A DNA stretch of 9,266 nucleotides. Origin: Bacteroidota bacterium. GTDB taxonomy: Bacteria > Bacteroidota > Bacteroidia > Chitinophagales > Chitinophagaceae. The stretch's first letter is position 1, and each line of letters starts with the position of its first letter. The notes below the pieces were generated by a model that had not been told where the DNA came from, did no database searches, and saw nothing but the letters and a program-made list of their open reading frames with translations. The position numbers and the translations under genes are program-made. Positions 1 to 5,692 of the stretch are shown piece after piece. The DNA lies in the NCBI GenBank assembly GCA_023429985.1, contig JAEZCV010000062.1, positions 1 to 9,266 on the forward strand, read 5' to 3'.

Positions 1-105
1 GAAATCAACCTGGAAAAAATACTATAAAACATATATAGTTTTACCAATTCATCTATTAGTTACTGCAGTTCATCTATTTTTTTCGTTTTTTGGTTACCCT
101 TCACT

Positions 106-134
106 TTGAAATTTCAGGAAGGCGAATAACTTTG
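106..134 (+). promoter_or_regulatory. Bacteroidota-type promoter of the first beta-barrel gene
   Basis: TAACTTTG at 127-134 matches the Bacteroidota -7 consensus TAnnTTTG exactly. TTG at 106-108 lies 18 bp upstream, within the usual 17-23 bp spacing for the -33 element. Transcription would start near 138-140. This places the promoter inside the longest open frame, which begins at 90, so translation must start further down, at 162 or 168. Confidence 0.7.
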
Positions 135-167
135 CGGCATCAATTATTCTTAATCAAAACAATGTTT

Positions 168-683
168 ATGAAAAAAGTATTTTTAGCGTTTGCAATTGCA
201 GTTATCTCTTTAGGTTCTGCTAATGCCCAGGACAATGGTGGTCTTCATTTCGGTGGCGGACTTCGTGTAGCTTTACCAATGGGCGATTTTGGTGATTCTC
301 ATTCTTTTGGAATCGGTGCTGAACTTCAGGGCGAATATCTTTTCTCTGATATGGTATCAGGAACTTTTACTACCGGTTACACAAGTTTTATGGGAAAAAC
401 TATAACCATTCCAGGTATGGGCGAATTTAAAATGGATGCAGTTGGTTATATTCCTATTCTTGCCGGTGTTCGTGTTTACCCTTCCCCTAATTTCTTTATC
501 GGTGCTAAAGCTGGTTACGGAATTTTAACTGGTAATGGAGAATCAGAAGGAGCTTTCAACTACGAACCTCAAATTGGTTATAACGGTACAAAATTCCAAC
601 TTGCTTTAGGTTACAATGGTCTTAGCAAAGACGGTTCAACTATGAGCCACCTGGGATTGAGCGCTATCTACAAATTCAATTAA
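168..683 (+). CDS. Secreted outer-membrane beta-barrel protein (171 aa)
   Basis: A small outer-membrane beta-barrel protein of the OMP_b-brl type; no substrate or specific function can be assigned. The N-terminus MKKVFLAFAIAVISLGSANAQ is a clean signal peptide with likely cleavage after ANA, just before Q. The mature part is rich in Gly, Tyr and Phe with alternating hydrophobic residues (for example GIGAELQGEYLF, FFIGAKAGYGIL, KFQLALGYNGL), as expected for transmembrane beta strands, and it ends in IYKFN with an aromatic residue near the C-terminus. I chose the ATG at 168 because it begins the signal peptide. The ATG at 162 would only add Met-Phe. The open frame reaches back to 90, but a consensus promoter lies at 106-134. 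The gene is monocistronic, closed by a terminator at 707-730. Confidence 0.85.
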   Translation: MKKVFLAFAIAVISLGSANAQDNGGLHFGGGLRVALPMGDFGDSHSFGIGAELQGEYLFSDMVSGTFTTGYTSFMGKTITIPGMGEFKMDAVGYIPILAGVRVYPSPNFFIGAKAGYGILTGNGESEGAFNYEPQIGYNGTKFQLALGYNGLSKDGSTMSHLGLSAIYKFN

Positions 684-706
684 TTTGAATTCAACTTTAT
701 AAAATT

Positions 707-730
707 GGCCGGTTTTACCGGCCTTTTTTT
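707..730 (+). terminator. Rho-independent terminator after the first beta-barrel gene
   Basis: A 7-bp GC-rich stem (GGCCGGT at 707-713 with ACCGGCC at 717-723), a TTT loop, then seven T residues at 724-730. It begins 24 nt after the stop codon. A small second hairpin (CCCGC/GCGGG, 734-746) follows and may be incidental. Confidence 0.9.
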
Positions 731-856
731 ATGCCCGCAACGCGGGAAATAGTAAATATTCAGAATCGTATATTTTCCTCGTTTTTTTAAAAACCATCTG
801 CTCTATTCAAATTTTTCAAATTAAAACTCCTTGAAATTTAAATAGTTGTTACTTAA

Positions 857-891
857 AAAATGGGGTCTCCCATTTTGCGGCCTTTAATTTG
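857..891 (+). promoter_or_regulatory. Candidate promoter/operator region of the second beta-barrel gene
   Basis: TTAATTTG at 884-891 differs by one base from the -7 consensus TAnnTTTG and lies 26 nt before the start codon. It is part of a 14-bp block (878-891) that recurs identically upstream of the paralogue at 1607. Just upstream is a perfect 8-bp inverted repeat, AAAATGGG/CCCATTTT with a 4-nt spacer (857-876), near where a regulator could act. No TTG at the right distance marks a -33 element, so the promoter call is moderate. Confidence 0.4.
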
Positions 892-917
892 CAATTATCA
901 GGCAAAAGTATAACACT

Positions 918-1520
918 ATGAAAAAGATCAGTTTATTGTGCGCGTTCGTTTTTGCAGGTATGAGCCTGTTTGCACAGGGACCTAAGTTTGGATTAAAGGG
1001 AGGATTGAACATTGCATCTATCAGTACAGATGGAAATACCGATTTCAATTCAAGGCTGGGACTGCACGCCGGCGGGTTGGTGCATATTCATTTAAGTCCG
1101 CAGTTTGCTTTACAACCCGAAGTATTGTTTTCTTCCCAGGGTACAAAATATACAGTGAGCGACCAGGAACACAGCCTGGGGTTGAGTTACATTAACATAC
1201 CCCTGAATGTTCAGTATATGTTCAATAATGGCTTCCGCCTGCAAACTGGTCCCCAGGTTGGTTTTCTGGTTGATGTGAATGATAAATACAATGGACAGGA
1301 AACCGGTTTTTTTACCTCGGATGATTTTAAAAGCATTGATGCGGCATGGACTTTCGGACTGGGATATTTATCTCACTCGGGATTGGGTGTGGATGCCCGT
1401 TATAACCTTGGTCTAACCAATATTAATGATGACCCTGCAGGAAATGAATTAAAGAACAATGTATTCCAGGTAGGTATTTTTTACATGTTCGATAACCAGC
1501 ACAAAGCTAAATCGAGGTAA
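918..1520 (+). CDS. Porin-family outer-membrane beta-barrel protein, PorT-like (200 aa)
   Basis: A predicted outer-membrane protein of the OMP_b-brl_2 (PorT-like) family common in Bacteroidota; its role is not known. Residues 1-20 (MKKISLLCAFVFAGMSLFAQ) form a signal peptide. The mature protein opens with FGLKGGLNIAS, the typical first strand of this family, followed by LQPEVLFSSQG, YINIPLNVQYMF, FRLQTGPQVGFLV and a last strand FQVGIFYMF near the C-terminus. A short polar tail (DNQHKAKSR) follows the last strand, which is slightly unusual because such barrels often end on the aromatic strand. The next gene is a clear paralogue sharing the motif order and even the first codons. No terminator lies between them, so they may be co-transcribed. 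Confidence 0.85.
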   Translation: MKKISLLCAFVFAGMSLFAQGPKFGLKGGLNIASISTDGNTDFNSRLGLHAGGLVHIHLSPQFALQPEVLFSSQGTKYTVSDQEHSLGLSYINIPLNVQYMFNNGFRLQTGPQVGFLVDVNDKYNGQETGFFTSDDFKSIDAAWTFGLGYLSHSGLGVDARYNLGLTNINDDPAGNELKNNVFQVGIFYMFDNQHKAKSR

Positions 1521-1561
1521 TCCTTCCTCAACATTTTTAAAACGTAAAGGCAAATTTGAAA

Positions 1562-1575
1562 CGGCCTTTAATTTG
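1562..1575 (+). promoter_or_regulatory. Second copy of the 14-bp upstream element with -7-like TTAATTTG
   Basis: The 14 bases CGGCCTTTAATTTG are identical to those at 878-891 and lie 31 nt before the start of the third beta-barrel gene. The 3' half, TTAATTTG, is one mismatch from the Bacteroidota -7 consensus. AAAGGC and GCCTTT also form a 6-bp stem around this point, but without a T tract, so I do not read it as a terminator. Role as promoter or regulator site is inferred from position and conservation. Confidence 0.4.
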
Positions 1576-1606
1576 TATATCAAGTTTCAACCTTAAAAGT
1601 TAATTT

Positions 1607-2263
1607 ATGAAAAAGATCAGTTTAATTGCTTTAGCATTATTTACAGGCCTGGCAGTGTATTCTCAAGACCAGCCTCAACTAAAAACCGAAATGGCCAGAA
1701 AAACATTCTTTGGTGTTAAGGCCGGTGCCAACTGGGCAAAATTCAATGTAAAAGATTATCCCAATCTTAAAACGAACAACAAAACATCGCTACATGCAGG
1801 TTTGTTCGCTAATATCCCACTCGGTTCAACATTTAATTTCCAGCCAGAGGTTTTATATAATGCCGTGGGAAGTAAAATGAACATGACTGCTCCTGGCGGT
1901 AATATGATTTATGAGCAGGACTTAAGCTATGTTTCCATTCCTTTAATGTTCCAGGTAGGCGCTCCCGGTGGATTTTATTTTGAATTTGGTCCGCAGGCTT
2001 CATTTCTTTTGAGTGCTAAAGGTGAAGGTTCAGGTATGGCTGATGTAGATAACAAAGACGAATTCGAGTCGTTTGATCTTGCTTTGAATGCGGGTGTAGG
2101 ATTTACTTCACGTGTAGGCGTGGGTGTTCATGCACGATATAGCTATGGCTTAACCAGTGTTTGGGAAGATGGTGCAGGAACAGGTGTTCCAGAAAACGGA
2201 CCTGAATTGAACAACAGGGTTCTTTCAGTTGGTTTGCATTATATGTTTGGAGCTAAAAATTAA
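1607..2263 (+). CDS. Porin-family outer-membrane beta-barrel protein, PorT-like (218 aa)
   Basis: Paralogue of the gene at 918. It has a signal peptide (MKKISLIALALFTGLAVYSQ, residues 1-20), then a short linker and the family's opening strand FFGVKAGANWAKF. The order of motifs matches the neighbour: LHAGLFANIPL, FQPEVLYNAVG, YVSIPLMFQVG, FYFEFGPQASFLLS, GVGVHARYSYGLT, and a last strand LSVGLHYMF. The two proteins differ mostly in loop regions; an inserted stretch near GAGTGVPENGPELNN makes this one longer. The start is the ATG that begins the signal peptide. The pair probably arose by tandem duplication. A strong terminator follows at 2282-2313. The ligand or partner of this barrel is unknown. 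Confidence 0.85.
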   Translation: MKKISLIALALFTGLAVYSQDQPQLKTEMARKTFFGVKAGANWAKFNVKDYPNLKTNNKTSLHAGLFANIPLGSTFNFQPEVLYNAVGSKMNMTAPGGNMIYEQDLSYVSIPLMFQVGAPGGFYFEFGPQASFLLSAKGEGSGMADVDNKDEFESFDLALNAGVGFTSRVGVGVHARYSYGLTSVWEDGAGTGVPENGPELNNRVLSVGLHYMFGAKN

Positions 2264-2281
2264 AAATAGTTTTATCACTTT

Positions 2282-2313
2282 TAAAGCCGGACTTGTTCCG
2301 GCTTTATTTTTTT
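2282..2313 (+). terminator. Rho-independent terminator ending the beta-barrel gene pair
   Basis: A 10-bp perfect stem (TAAAGCCGGA at 2282-2291 with TCCGGCTTTA at 2297-2306), a 5-nt loop, then seven T residues at 2307-2313. It separates the membrane-protein genes from the pyr genes and implies that pyrR needs its own promoter in the 37 nt that follow, or read-through. Confidence 0.9.
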
Positions 2314-2321
2314 CATAAGCA

Positions 2322-2349
2322 GGGAAGCTTATTTTTATAAAAATTTCCC
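2322..2349 (+). promoter_or_regulatory. Dyad directly upstream of the pyrR start
   Basis: GGGAA at 2322-2326 pairs with TTCCC at 2345-2349, and between them lies a perfect 14-bp palindrome ATTTTTATAAAAAT (2331-2344), with a 4-nt GCTT bulge on the left. The structure ends one base before the TTG start of pyrR. As RNA it could form a hairpin at the ribosome landing site; as DNA it could be an operator. It is not followed by a T tract, and it does not resemble the anti-antiterminator loop known from Bacillus PyrR sites. Function is unproven. Confidence 0.35.
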
Positions 2350-2350
2350 A

Positions 2351-2878
2351 TTGAAATCATTATTGAACCAGGAGCAGATTGCACTAACCATTAAAAGACT
2401 CGCGCACCAGGTTTTAGAAAATCATGTATTGCTTGAAAATACAGTGGTGATAGGAATTCAACCGCGCGGTGTTGCTTTATCCGACCGCATAGTAACAGAA
2501 ATTAGTAAGGAAATCAATGCGGCCGCCATACAATATGGCAAACTGGATATTACATTTTACCGCGACGATATTCGAAACGAACTGCATATGCCTAATGCAA
2601 CCGATATAGTTTTTTCCATTGAAGGGAAAAATGTGATACTGGTTGATGATGTTTTATATACAGGAAGAACCATCCGTTCTGCTCTCGATGCCCTGATGGA
2701 TTTTGGCCGCCCGGCCAAAGTGGAATTACTGGTGCTGGTGGATAGAAGATACAGTCGTGAACTACCTATTCAACCCGATTATACAGGCAAAAGCATTGAT
2801 TCCATAGTAACTCAAAAAGTAAAAGTGCTCTGGAAAGAAAAAGACGGGAGGGACGAAGTATTACTTTTAGATGAGTAG
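2351..2878 (+). CDS. pyrR: PyrR-type pyrimidine regulator / uracil phosphoribosyltransferase (175 aa)
   Basis: A type I phosphoribosyltransferase of the PyrR family. In Bacillus this protein binds pyr leader RNA in a UMP-dependent way and has weak uracil phosphoribosyltransferase activity. The PRPP-binding loop VILVDDVLYTGRT spans residues 95-107; DITFYRDD (66-73) and VLVDRR...RELPI (128-140) are also family hallmarks. Length is normal. No ATG fits: the family alignment begins around residue 1 (LLNQEQIALTIKRLAH against the Bacillus N-terminus), and the codon there is TTG at 2351, so I call a TTG start. pyrB follows 51 nt later with no terminator between, the usual pyrR-pyrB pairing. Some positions important for RNA binding in Bacillus PyrR appear changed here, so the protein may regulate differently or act only as an enzyme. 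Confidence 0.9.
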   Translation: MKSLLNQEQIALTIKRLAHQVLENHVLLENTVVIGIQPRGVALSDRIVTEISKEINAAAIQYGKLDITFYRDDIRNELHMPNATDIVFSIEGKNVILVDDVLYTGRTIRSALDALMDFGRPAKVELLVLVDRRYSRELPIQPDYTGKSIDSIVTQKVKVLWKEKDGRDEVLLLDE

Positions 2879-2914
2879 AAACTAAATTTCGCCCGGCATA
2901 TTTATCTTATCCAT

Positions 2915-2922
2915 TAACTTTG
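2915..2922 (+). promoter_or_regulatory. -7 promoter element of pyrB (nearly leaderless)
   Basis: TAACTTTG matches TAnnTTTG exactly and ends only 7 nt before the pyrB ATG at 2930. With usual -7 geometry, transcription would begin at about 2926-2928, leaving a leader of 4 nt or fewer. A clear TTG is missing at the -33 position; TTTC at 2887-2890 is the nearest candidate, 24 bp away. Confidence 0.5.
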
Positions 2923-2929
2923 AACTTTA

Positions 2930-3862
2930 ATGGCGCTTTCTACCCGACATCTTCTTGGCATTAAAGAACTGATTCCTGAAGATATTCAACTGATACTTGA
3001 TACCGCTAAACAGTTTAAGGAAGTATTGCAGCGGCCCATCAAAAAAGTTCCCTCGCTCCGAGACGTTACGATCGTTAATCTTTTTTATGAGAATTCTACC
3101 CGCACAAGAATTTCATTCGAGCTGGCGGAAAAAAGATTATCGGCAGATACCATTAATTTCAGTTCATCGGGATCTTCTGTTTCAAAAGGTGAAACCCTGC
3201 TGGATACAGTAAATAATATACTTTCCATGAAAGTGGATGTGGTGGTAATGCGCCATAGCGCGAGTGGAGCACCCCATTTTTTAGCCAAACATATTCCTGC
3301 AGCAATTATAAATGCAGGTGATGGTGTGAATGAGCATCCTACACAGGCTTTACTGGATGCTTTTTCCATGGTGGAAGCAAAAGGCAGCCTGCAGGGATTG
3401 CGGGTGGCCATCATCGGCGATATCATGCACAGCAGGGTAGCCCAGAGTAATATATACCTGCTTACAAAAATGGGAGCCGAGGTGGTAGTTTGTGGGCCAC
3501 CAACACTTATTCCAAAATACATCAGTGAAGCTTTTGATGTAAGGGTTGAATACAACTTGAAAAAAGCACTTGAATGGTGCGATGTGGCCAATGTACTGCG
3601 CATACAGCTGGAAAGACAAAACACTGTTTTGTTTTCTTCTTTAAGAGAATATAATATTTCTTACGGCATAAATAAAAGACTTCTCGAATCGTTGGGAAAG
3701 GAAATCACCATCATGCATCCCGGGCCTATTAACAGGGGCGTGGAACTCGACAGCGATGTGGCAGATGGCAACCAGTCCATTATTTTACAACAAGTGGAAA
3801 ATGGTGTTGCGGTTAGAATGGCTGCTCTATATTTACTGGCAGGCGAAAGAAATTCTTCCTAA
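2930..3862 (+). CDS. pyrB: Aspartate carbamoyltransferase catalytic subunit (310 aa)
   Basis: Joins carbamoyl phosphate and L-aspartate to N-carbamoyl-L-aspartate, the committed step of de novo pyrimidine synthesis, in the cytoplasm as a trimer. The carbamoyl-phosphate site STRTR is at residues 56-60. The mobile loop with its Ser and Lys (SSGSSVSKGETL) lies at 79-90. HPTQALLD is at 136-143 and MHPGPINRGVE at 262-272. Length fits the stand-alone Bacillus type, and no pyrI regulatory subunit gene is seen nearby. The start is the ATG at 2930, which immediately follows a consensus -7 element. coaD follows after 20 nt and is probably co-transcribed. A 179-codon open frame on the opposite strand (3085-3624) is a shadow. 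Confidence 0.97.
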   Translation: MALSTRHLLGIKELIPEDIQLILDTAKQFKEVLQRPIKKVPSLRDVTIVNLFYENSTRTRISFELAEKRLSADTINFSSSGSSVSKGETLLDTVNNILSMKVDVVVMRHSASGAPHFLAKHIPAAIINAGDGVNEHPTQALLDAFSMVEAKGSLQGLRVAIIGDIMHSRVAQSNIYLLTKMGAEVVVCGPPTLIPKYISEAFDVRVEYNLKKALEWCDVANVLRIQLERQNTVLFSSLREYNISYGINKRLLESLGKEITIMHPGPINRGVELDSDVADGNQSIILQQVENGVAVRMAALYLLAGERNSS

Positions 3863-3882
3863 CTCCAAAAACAATTTTTACC

Positions 3883-4374
3883 ATGAGAACAGTCCTTTTC
3901 CCCGGCACTTTTGATCCTGTAACGTTTGGACATATTGATATCATAGAAAGAGCGCTTCCTCTTTTTGATAAACTGGTAATCGGAATCGGGATCAACTCCA
4001 GTAAGAAGCCCATGTTCTCTACACAGCAAAGGGTTGACTGGCTGGAAGAAATTTTCAGCCATGAGCCCAAGATTGAAACCGTGGTTTATGAAGGCCTTAC
4101 AGTTGATTGCTGTAAAAAAACAGGCGCAAGCTATATTTTGAGAGGCATTCGTTATGTGAACGATTTTGAATACGAAAAAGCAATTGCCGATATGAACCGC
4201 AGCCTCGATCAAAAGATCGAAACCATTTTTCTTACATGTTTACCAGAATATACTTCTGTAGCTTCAACATTGGTGAGAGATGTATTACGTTATGGCGGTG
4301 ATGTTTCTCAATTTGTGCCCGGGCCAGTATTGAATACTATCAAAATAAATGGTGATCAGCAATTATTCATTTAG
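3883..4374 (+). CDS. coaD: Phosphopantetheine adenylyltransferase (163 aa)
   Basis: Transfers AMP from ATP to 4'-phosphopantetheine, giving dephospho-CoA, the penultimate step of coenzyme A synthesis. The nucleotidyltransferase signature GTFDPVTFGHIDI is at residues 8-20, with Thr9 and His17 in the catalytic T/HxGH positions. SSKKPMF (39-45), LRGIR (86-90) and DFEYE (94-98) match the family. The ATP-loop motif near 125-134 reads SVASTLVRDV, where many homologues have ISSTLVR, so one Ser is replaced by Ala. Length is standard. It starts 20 nt after pyrB with no promoter or terminator between, so expression likely depends on the pyrB transcript. Its last 12 nt overlap the 3' end of the convergent Nudix gene. 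Confidence 0.96.
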   Translation: MRTVLFPGTFDPVTFGHIDIIERALPLFDKLVIGIGINSSKKPMFSTQQRVDWLEEIFSHEPKIETVVYEGLTVDCCKKTGASYILRGIRYVNDFEYEKAIADMNRSLDQKIETIFLTCLPEYTSVASTLVRDVLRYGGDVSQFVPGPVLNTIKINGDQQLFI

Positions 4375-4995
4375 GGGTTGCAATAATTTTTCAAGCACAT
4401 CTTTTATTGAAGAATGAACCTTGTCCAGGTAATTTTCAATTTCCGAAAATGGAACCCACCTGGCTTCCTCTATATCTTCTTCAGCCTGTGGAACCAGGTC
4501 CTGTTTTGCTTTAACCTGCATCAGGTACCAGTGCGATTCCTTTAATATGAACTTTCCGTTTTCATGGTAAGTATGGTAGGTATAACAGAAAAAAGGTCCG
4601 GGAATTATACCGGTAATCCCTGTTTCTTCTGAAACTTCCCTTAATGCAGATGCCTCGATCGTTTCGCCATCATCAAGTTTTCCTTTTGGTAAATCCCATT
4701 TGCCCCGTCGAAAGATCATAAGAATTTCATTAGCTGGCGTTCTTACCAAACCTCCACCGGCTTTTACTAATGTAAATTTCTTTTTAAATGCTTTGAGCAG
4801 GGAATCCAGGTCGTGGTGCAGGAATACGCCCCTGTTGATCTGCCCGGCCTGCATTTCATGGATCATGGTTTTAATAGCGTGAGAATCGAAATCATCCATA
4901 AAAATGGTGTCTTCCTGGTGAAGGAATGCTTCCAGTTCAGGATTAATATCAGAAGCCAGGAAAAGCGGTTTCTCCTGGAAATAAATTTTTTGCAT
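4363..4995 (-). CDS. Nudix hydrolase with N-terminal extension (210 aa)
   Basis: A hydrolase of nucleoside diphosphate-linked compounds; the substrate cannot be told from sequence. The Nudix box is complete at residues 105-127 (G-x5-E-x7-REV-SEE-TG-I), preceded by KWDLPK, so the metal-binding glutamates are intact. About 75 residues precede the core domain (MQKIYFQEKPLFL...), an added N-terminal region that contacts neither motif. The frame stays open to 5109, but that would overlap 73 nt of pyrE coding sequence. Three ATG codons lie in a row at 5001, 4998 and 4995, right after a consensus -7 element at 5009-5002. Normal geometry puts transcription start among them, so I take 4995; 5001 is possible. 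It is divergent from pyrE and converges on coaD with a 12-nt overlap. Confidence 0.92.
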   Translation of the reverse strand: MQKIYFQEKPLFLASDINPELEAFLHQEDTIFMDDFDSHAIKTMIHEMQAGQINRGVFLHHDLDSLLKAFKKKFTLVKAGGGLVRTPANEILMIFRRGKWDLPKGKLDDGETIEASALREVSEETGITGIIPGPFFCYTYHTYHENGKFILKESHWYLMQVKAKQDLVPQAEEDIEEARWVPFSEIENYLDKVHSSIKDVLEKLLQPLNE

Positions 4996-5001
4996 CATCA
5001 T

Positions 5002-5009
5002 CAAAGGTA
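5002..5009 (-). promoter_or_regulatory. -7 promoter element of the Nudix gene
   Basis: On the minus strand TACCTTTG matches TAnnTTTG exactly and directly abuts ATGATGATG. The transcript is expected to begin within these ATG codons, that is, to be leaderless. No clear TTG is visible at the -33 distance. Confidence 0.55.
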
Positions 5010-5024
5010 AGTGATGGTTGGGGT

Positions 5025-5032
5025 TAACTTCG
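5025..5032 (+). promoter_or_regulatory. -7-like promoter element of pyrE
   Basis: TAACTTCG differs from TAnnTTTG at one base and ends 4 nt before the pyrE ATG, which suggests a leaderless transcript. It lies 15 bp from the oppositely oriented -7 element of the Nudix gene, so the -33 region of pyrE would overlap the Nudix promoter. The block TAACTTYGCGGCAT is shared with the promoter at 127. Confidence 0.45.
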
Positions 5033-5036
5033 CGGC

Positions 5037-5681
5037 ATGACAGACGCCATGATGACCGCCGAAAAACTGCTGCAGGCAGATGCTGTTCGATTGAGTCCAC
5101 AACAGCCATTTACCTGGGCCAGTGGCTGGAAAAGCCCCATTTATTGTGATAACAGGAAGATATTATCCCTGCCGGGTATAAGGGAGTACGTAAAAAGTGA
5201 GTTGTGCAATGTTGTTTTTGAAAAATTTCCCGATGCTGAAGTAGTAGCAGGTGTGGCCACGGCCGGCATTGCCTGGGGCGCCATGGTAGCCGACCAGTTG
5301 AAGCTTCCTTTCATTTATGTAAGGCCACAGCCTAAGTCGCATGGACTTGGTAACCAGATTGAAGGTGCTTTTCAGCCGGGACAGAAGATTGTTGTGCTGG
5401 AAGACCTGGTTTCAACAGGCAAAAGCAGTTTACAGGTGGTGGATGTATTAAAACAGGCCGGTGTGGAGGTTATAGGAATGGTTTCGATCTTTAATTATGG
5501 TTTTAGCCAGGCTAAGCAAGCTTTTGAAAAGGCAGGTGTGAACCTGATTTCCTTAACCGATTACCCTACTATGATTGGGTTGGCAAAAGAAAATGGCCAG
5601 GTTAAGGAAAATGAACAGGAAGTTTTGTTAAATTGGCAATCAGACCCGGCTAACTGGAAGGGTCTTTCAGTAAATTCGTAA
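5037..5681 (+). CDS. pyrE: Orotate phosphoribosyltransferase (214 aa)
   Basis: Converts orotate and PRPP to orotidine 5'-phosphate, the fifth step of UMP synthesis; acts as a cytoplasmic dimer. The PRPP loop VVLEDLVSTGKSS is at residues 119-131 and the catalytic flexible loop RPQPKSHGLGNQIEG at 96-110. FTWASGWKSPIYCDNR (25-40) is the orotate-side N-terminal motif. Length is typical. The ATG at 5037 is placed just after the -7-like element; ATG codons at 5049 and 5052 are alternatives that would drop four or five residues. The HMA-protein gene starts 11 nt after the stop, so they likely form one transcript. The decarboxylase gene pyrF is not in the window. Confidence 0.96.
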   Translation: MTDAMMTAEKLLQADAVRLSPQQPFTWASGWKSPIYCDNRKILSLPGIREYVKSELCNVVFEKFPDAEVVAGVATAGIAWGAMVADQLKLPFIYVRPQPKSHGLGNQIEGAFQPGQKIVVLEDLVSTGKSSLQVVDVLKQAGVEVIGMVSIFNYGFSQAKQAFEKAGVNLISLTDYPTMIGLAKENGQVKENEQEVLLNWQSDPANWKGLSVNS

Positions 5682-5692
5682 AAAATCACTCT

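Noticed and set aside
90..167. Upstream extension of the first beta-barrel gene to an ATG at 90
   Set aside because: The stretch contains a consensus promoter (106-134), and the signal peptide begins at 168, so the extra 26 residues are not translated.
1546..1569. Terminator between the second and third beta-barrel genes
   Set aside because: AAAGGC/GCCTTT can pair, but the stem is short, the loop is 12 nt or so, and no T tract follows.
3085..3624. A 179-codon minus-strand open frame inside pyrB
   Set aside because: It is the antisense shadow of conserved pyrB codons, with no plausible start context or recognisable motif.
3859..4212. Minus-strand open frames of 85 and 117 codons over coaD
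   Set aside because: They lie entirely antisense to the conserved coaD gene, and neither shows a promoter or protein motif.
4996..5109. Upstream extension of the Nudix gene to an ATG at 5109
   Set aside because: It would overlap the first 73 nt of pyrE, and a perfect -7 element directly before ATGATGATG sets the start at about 4995-5001.
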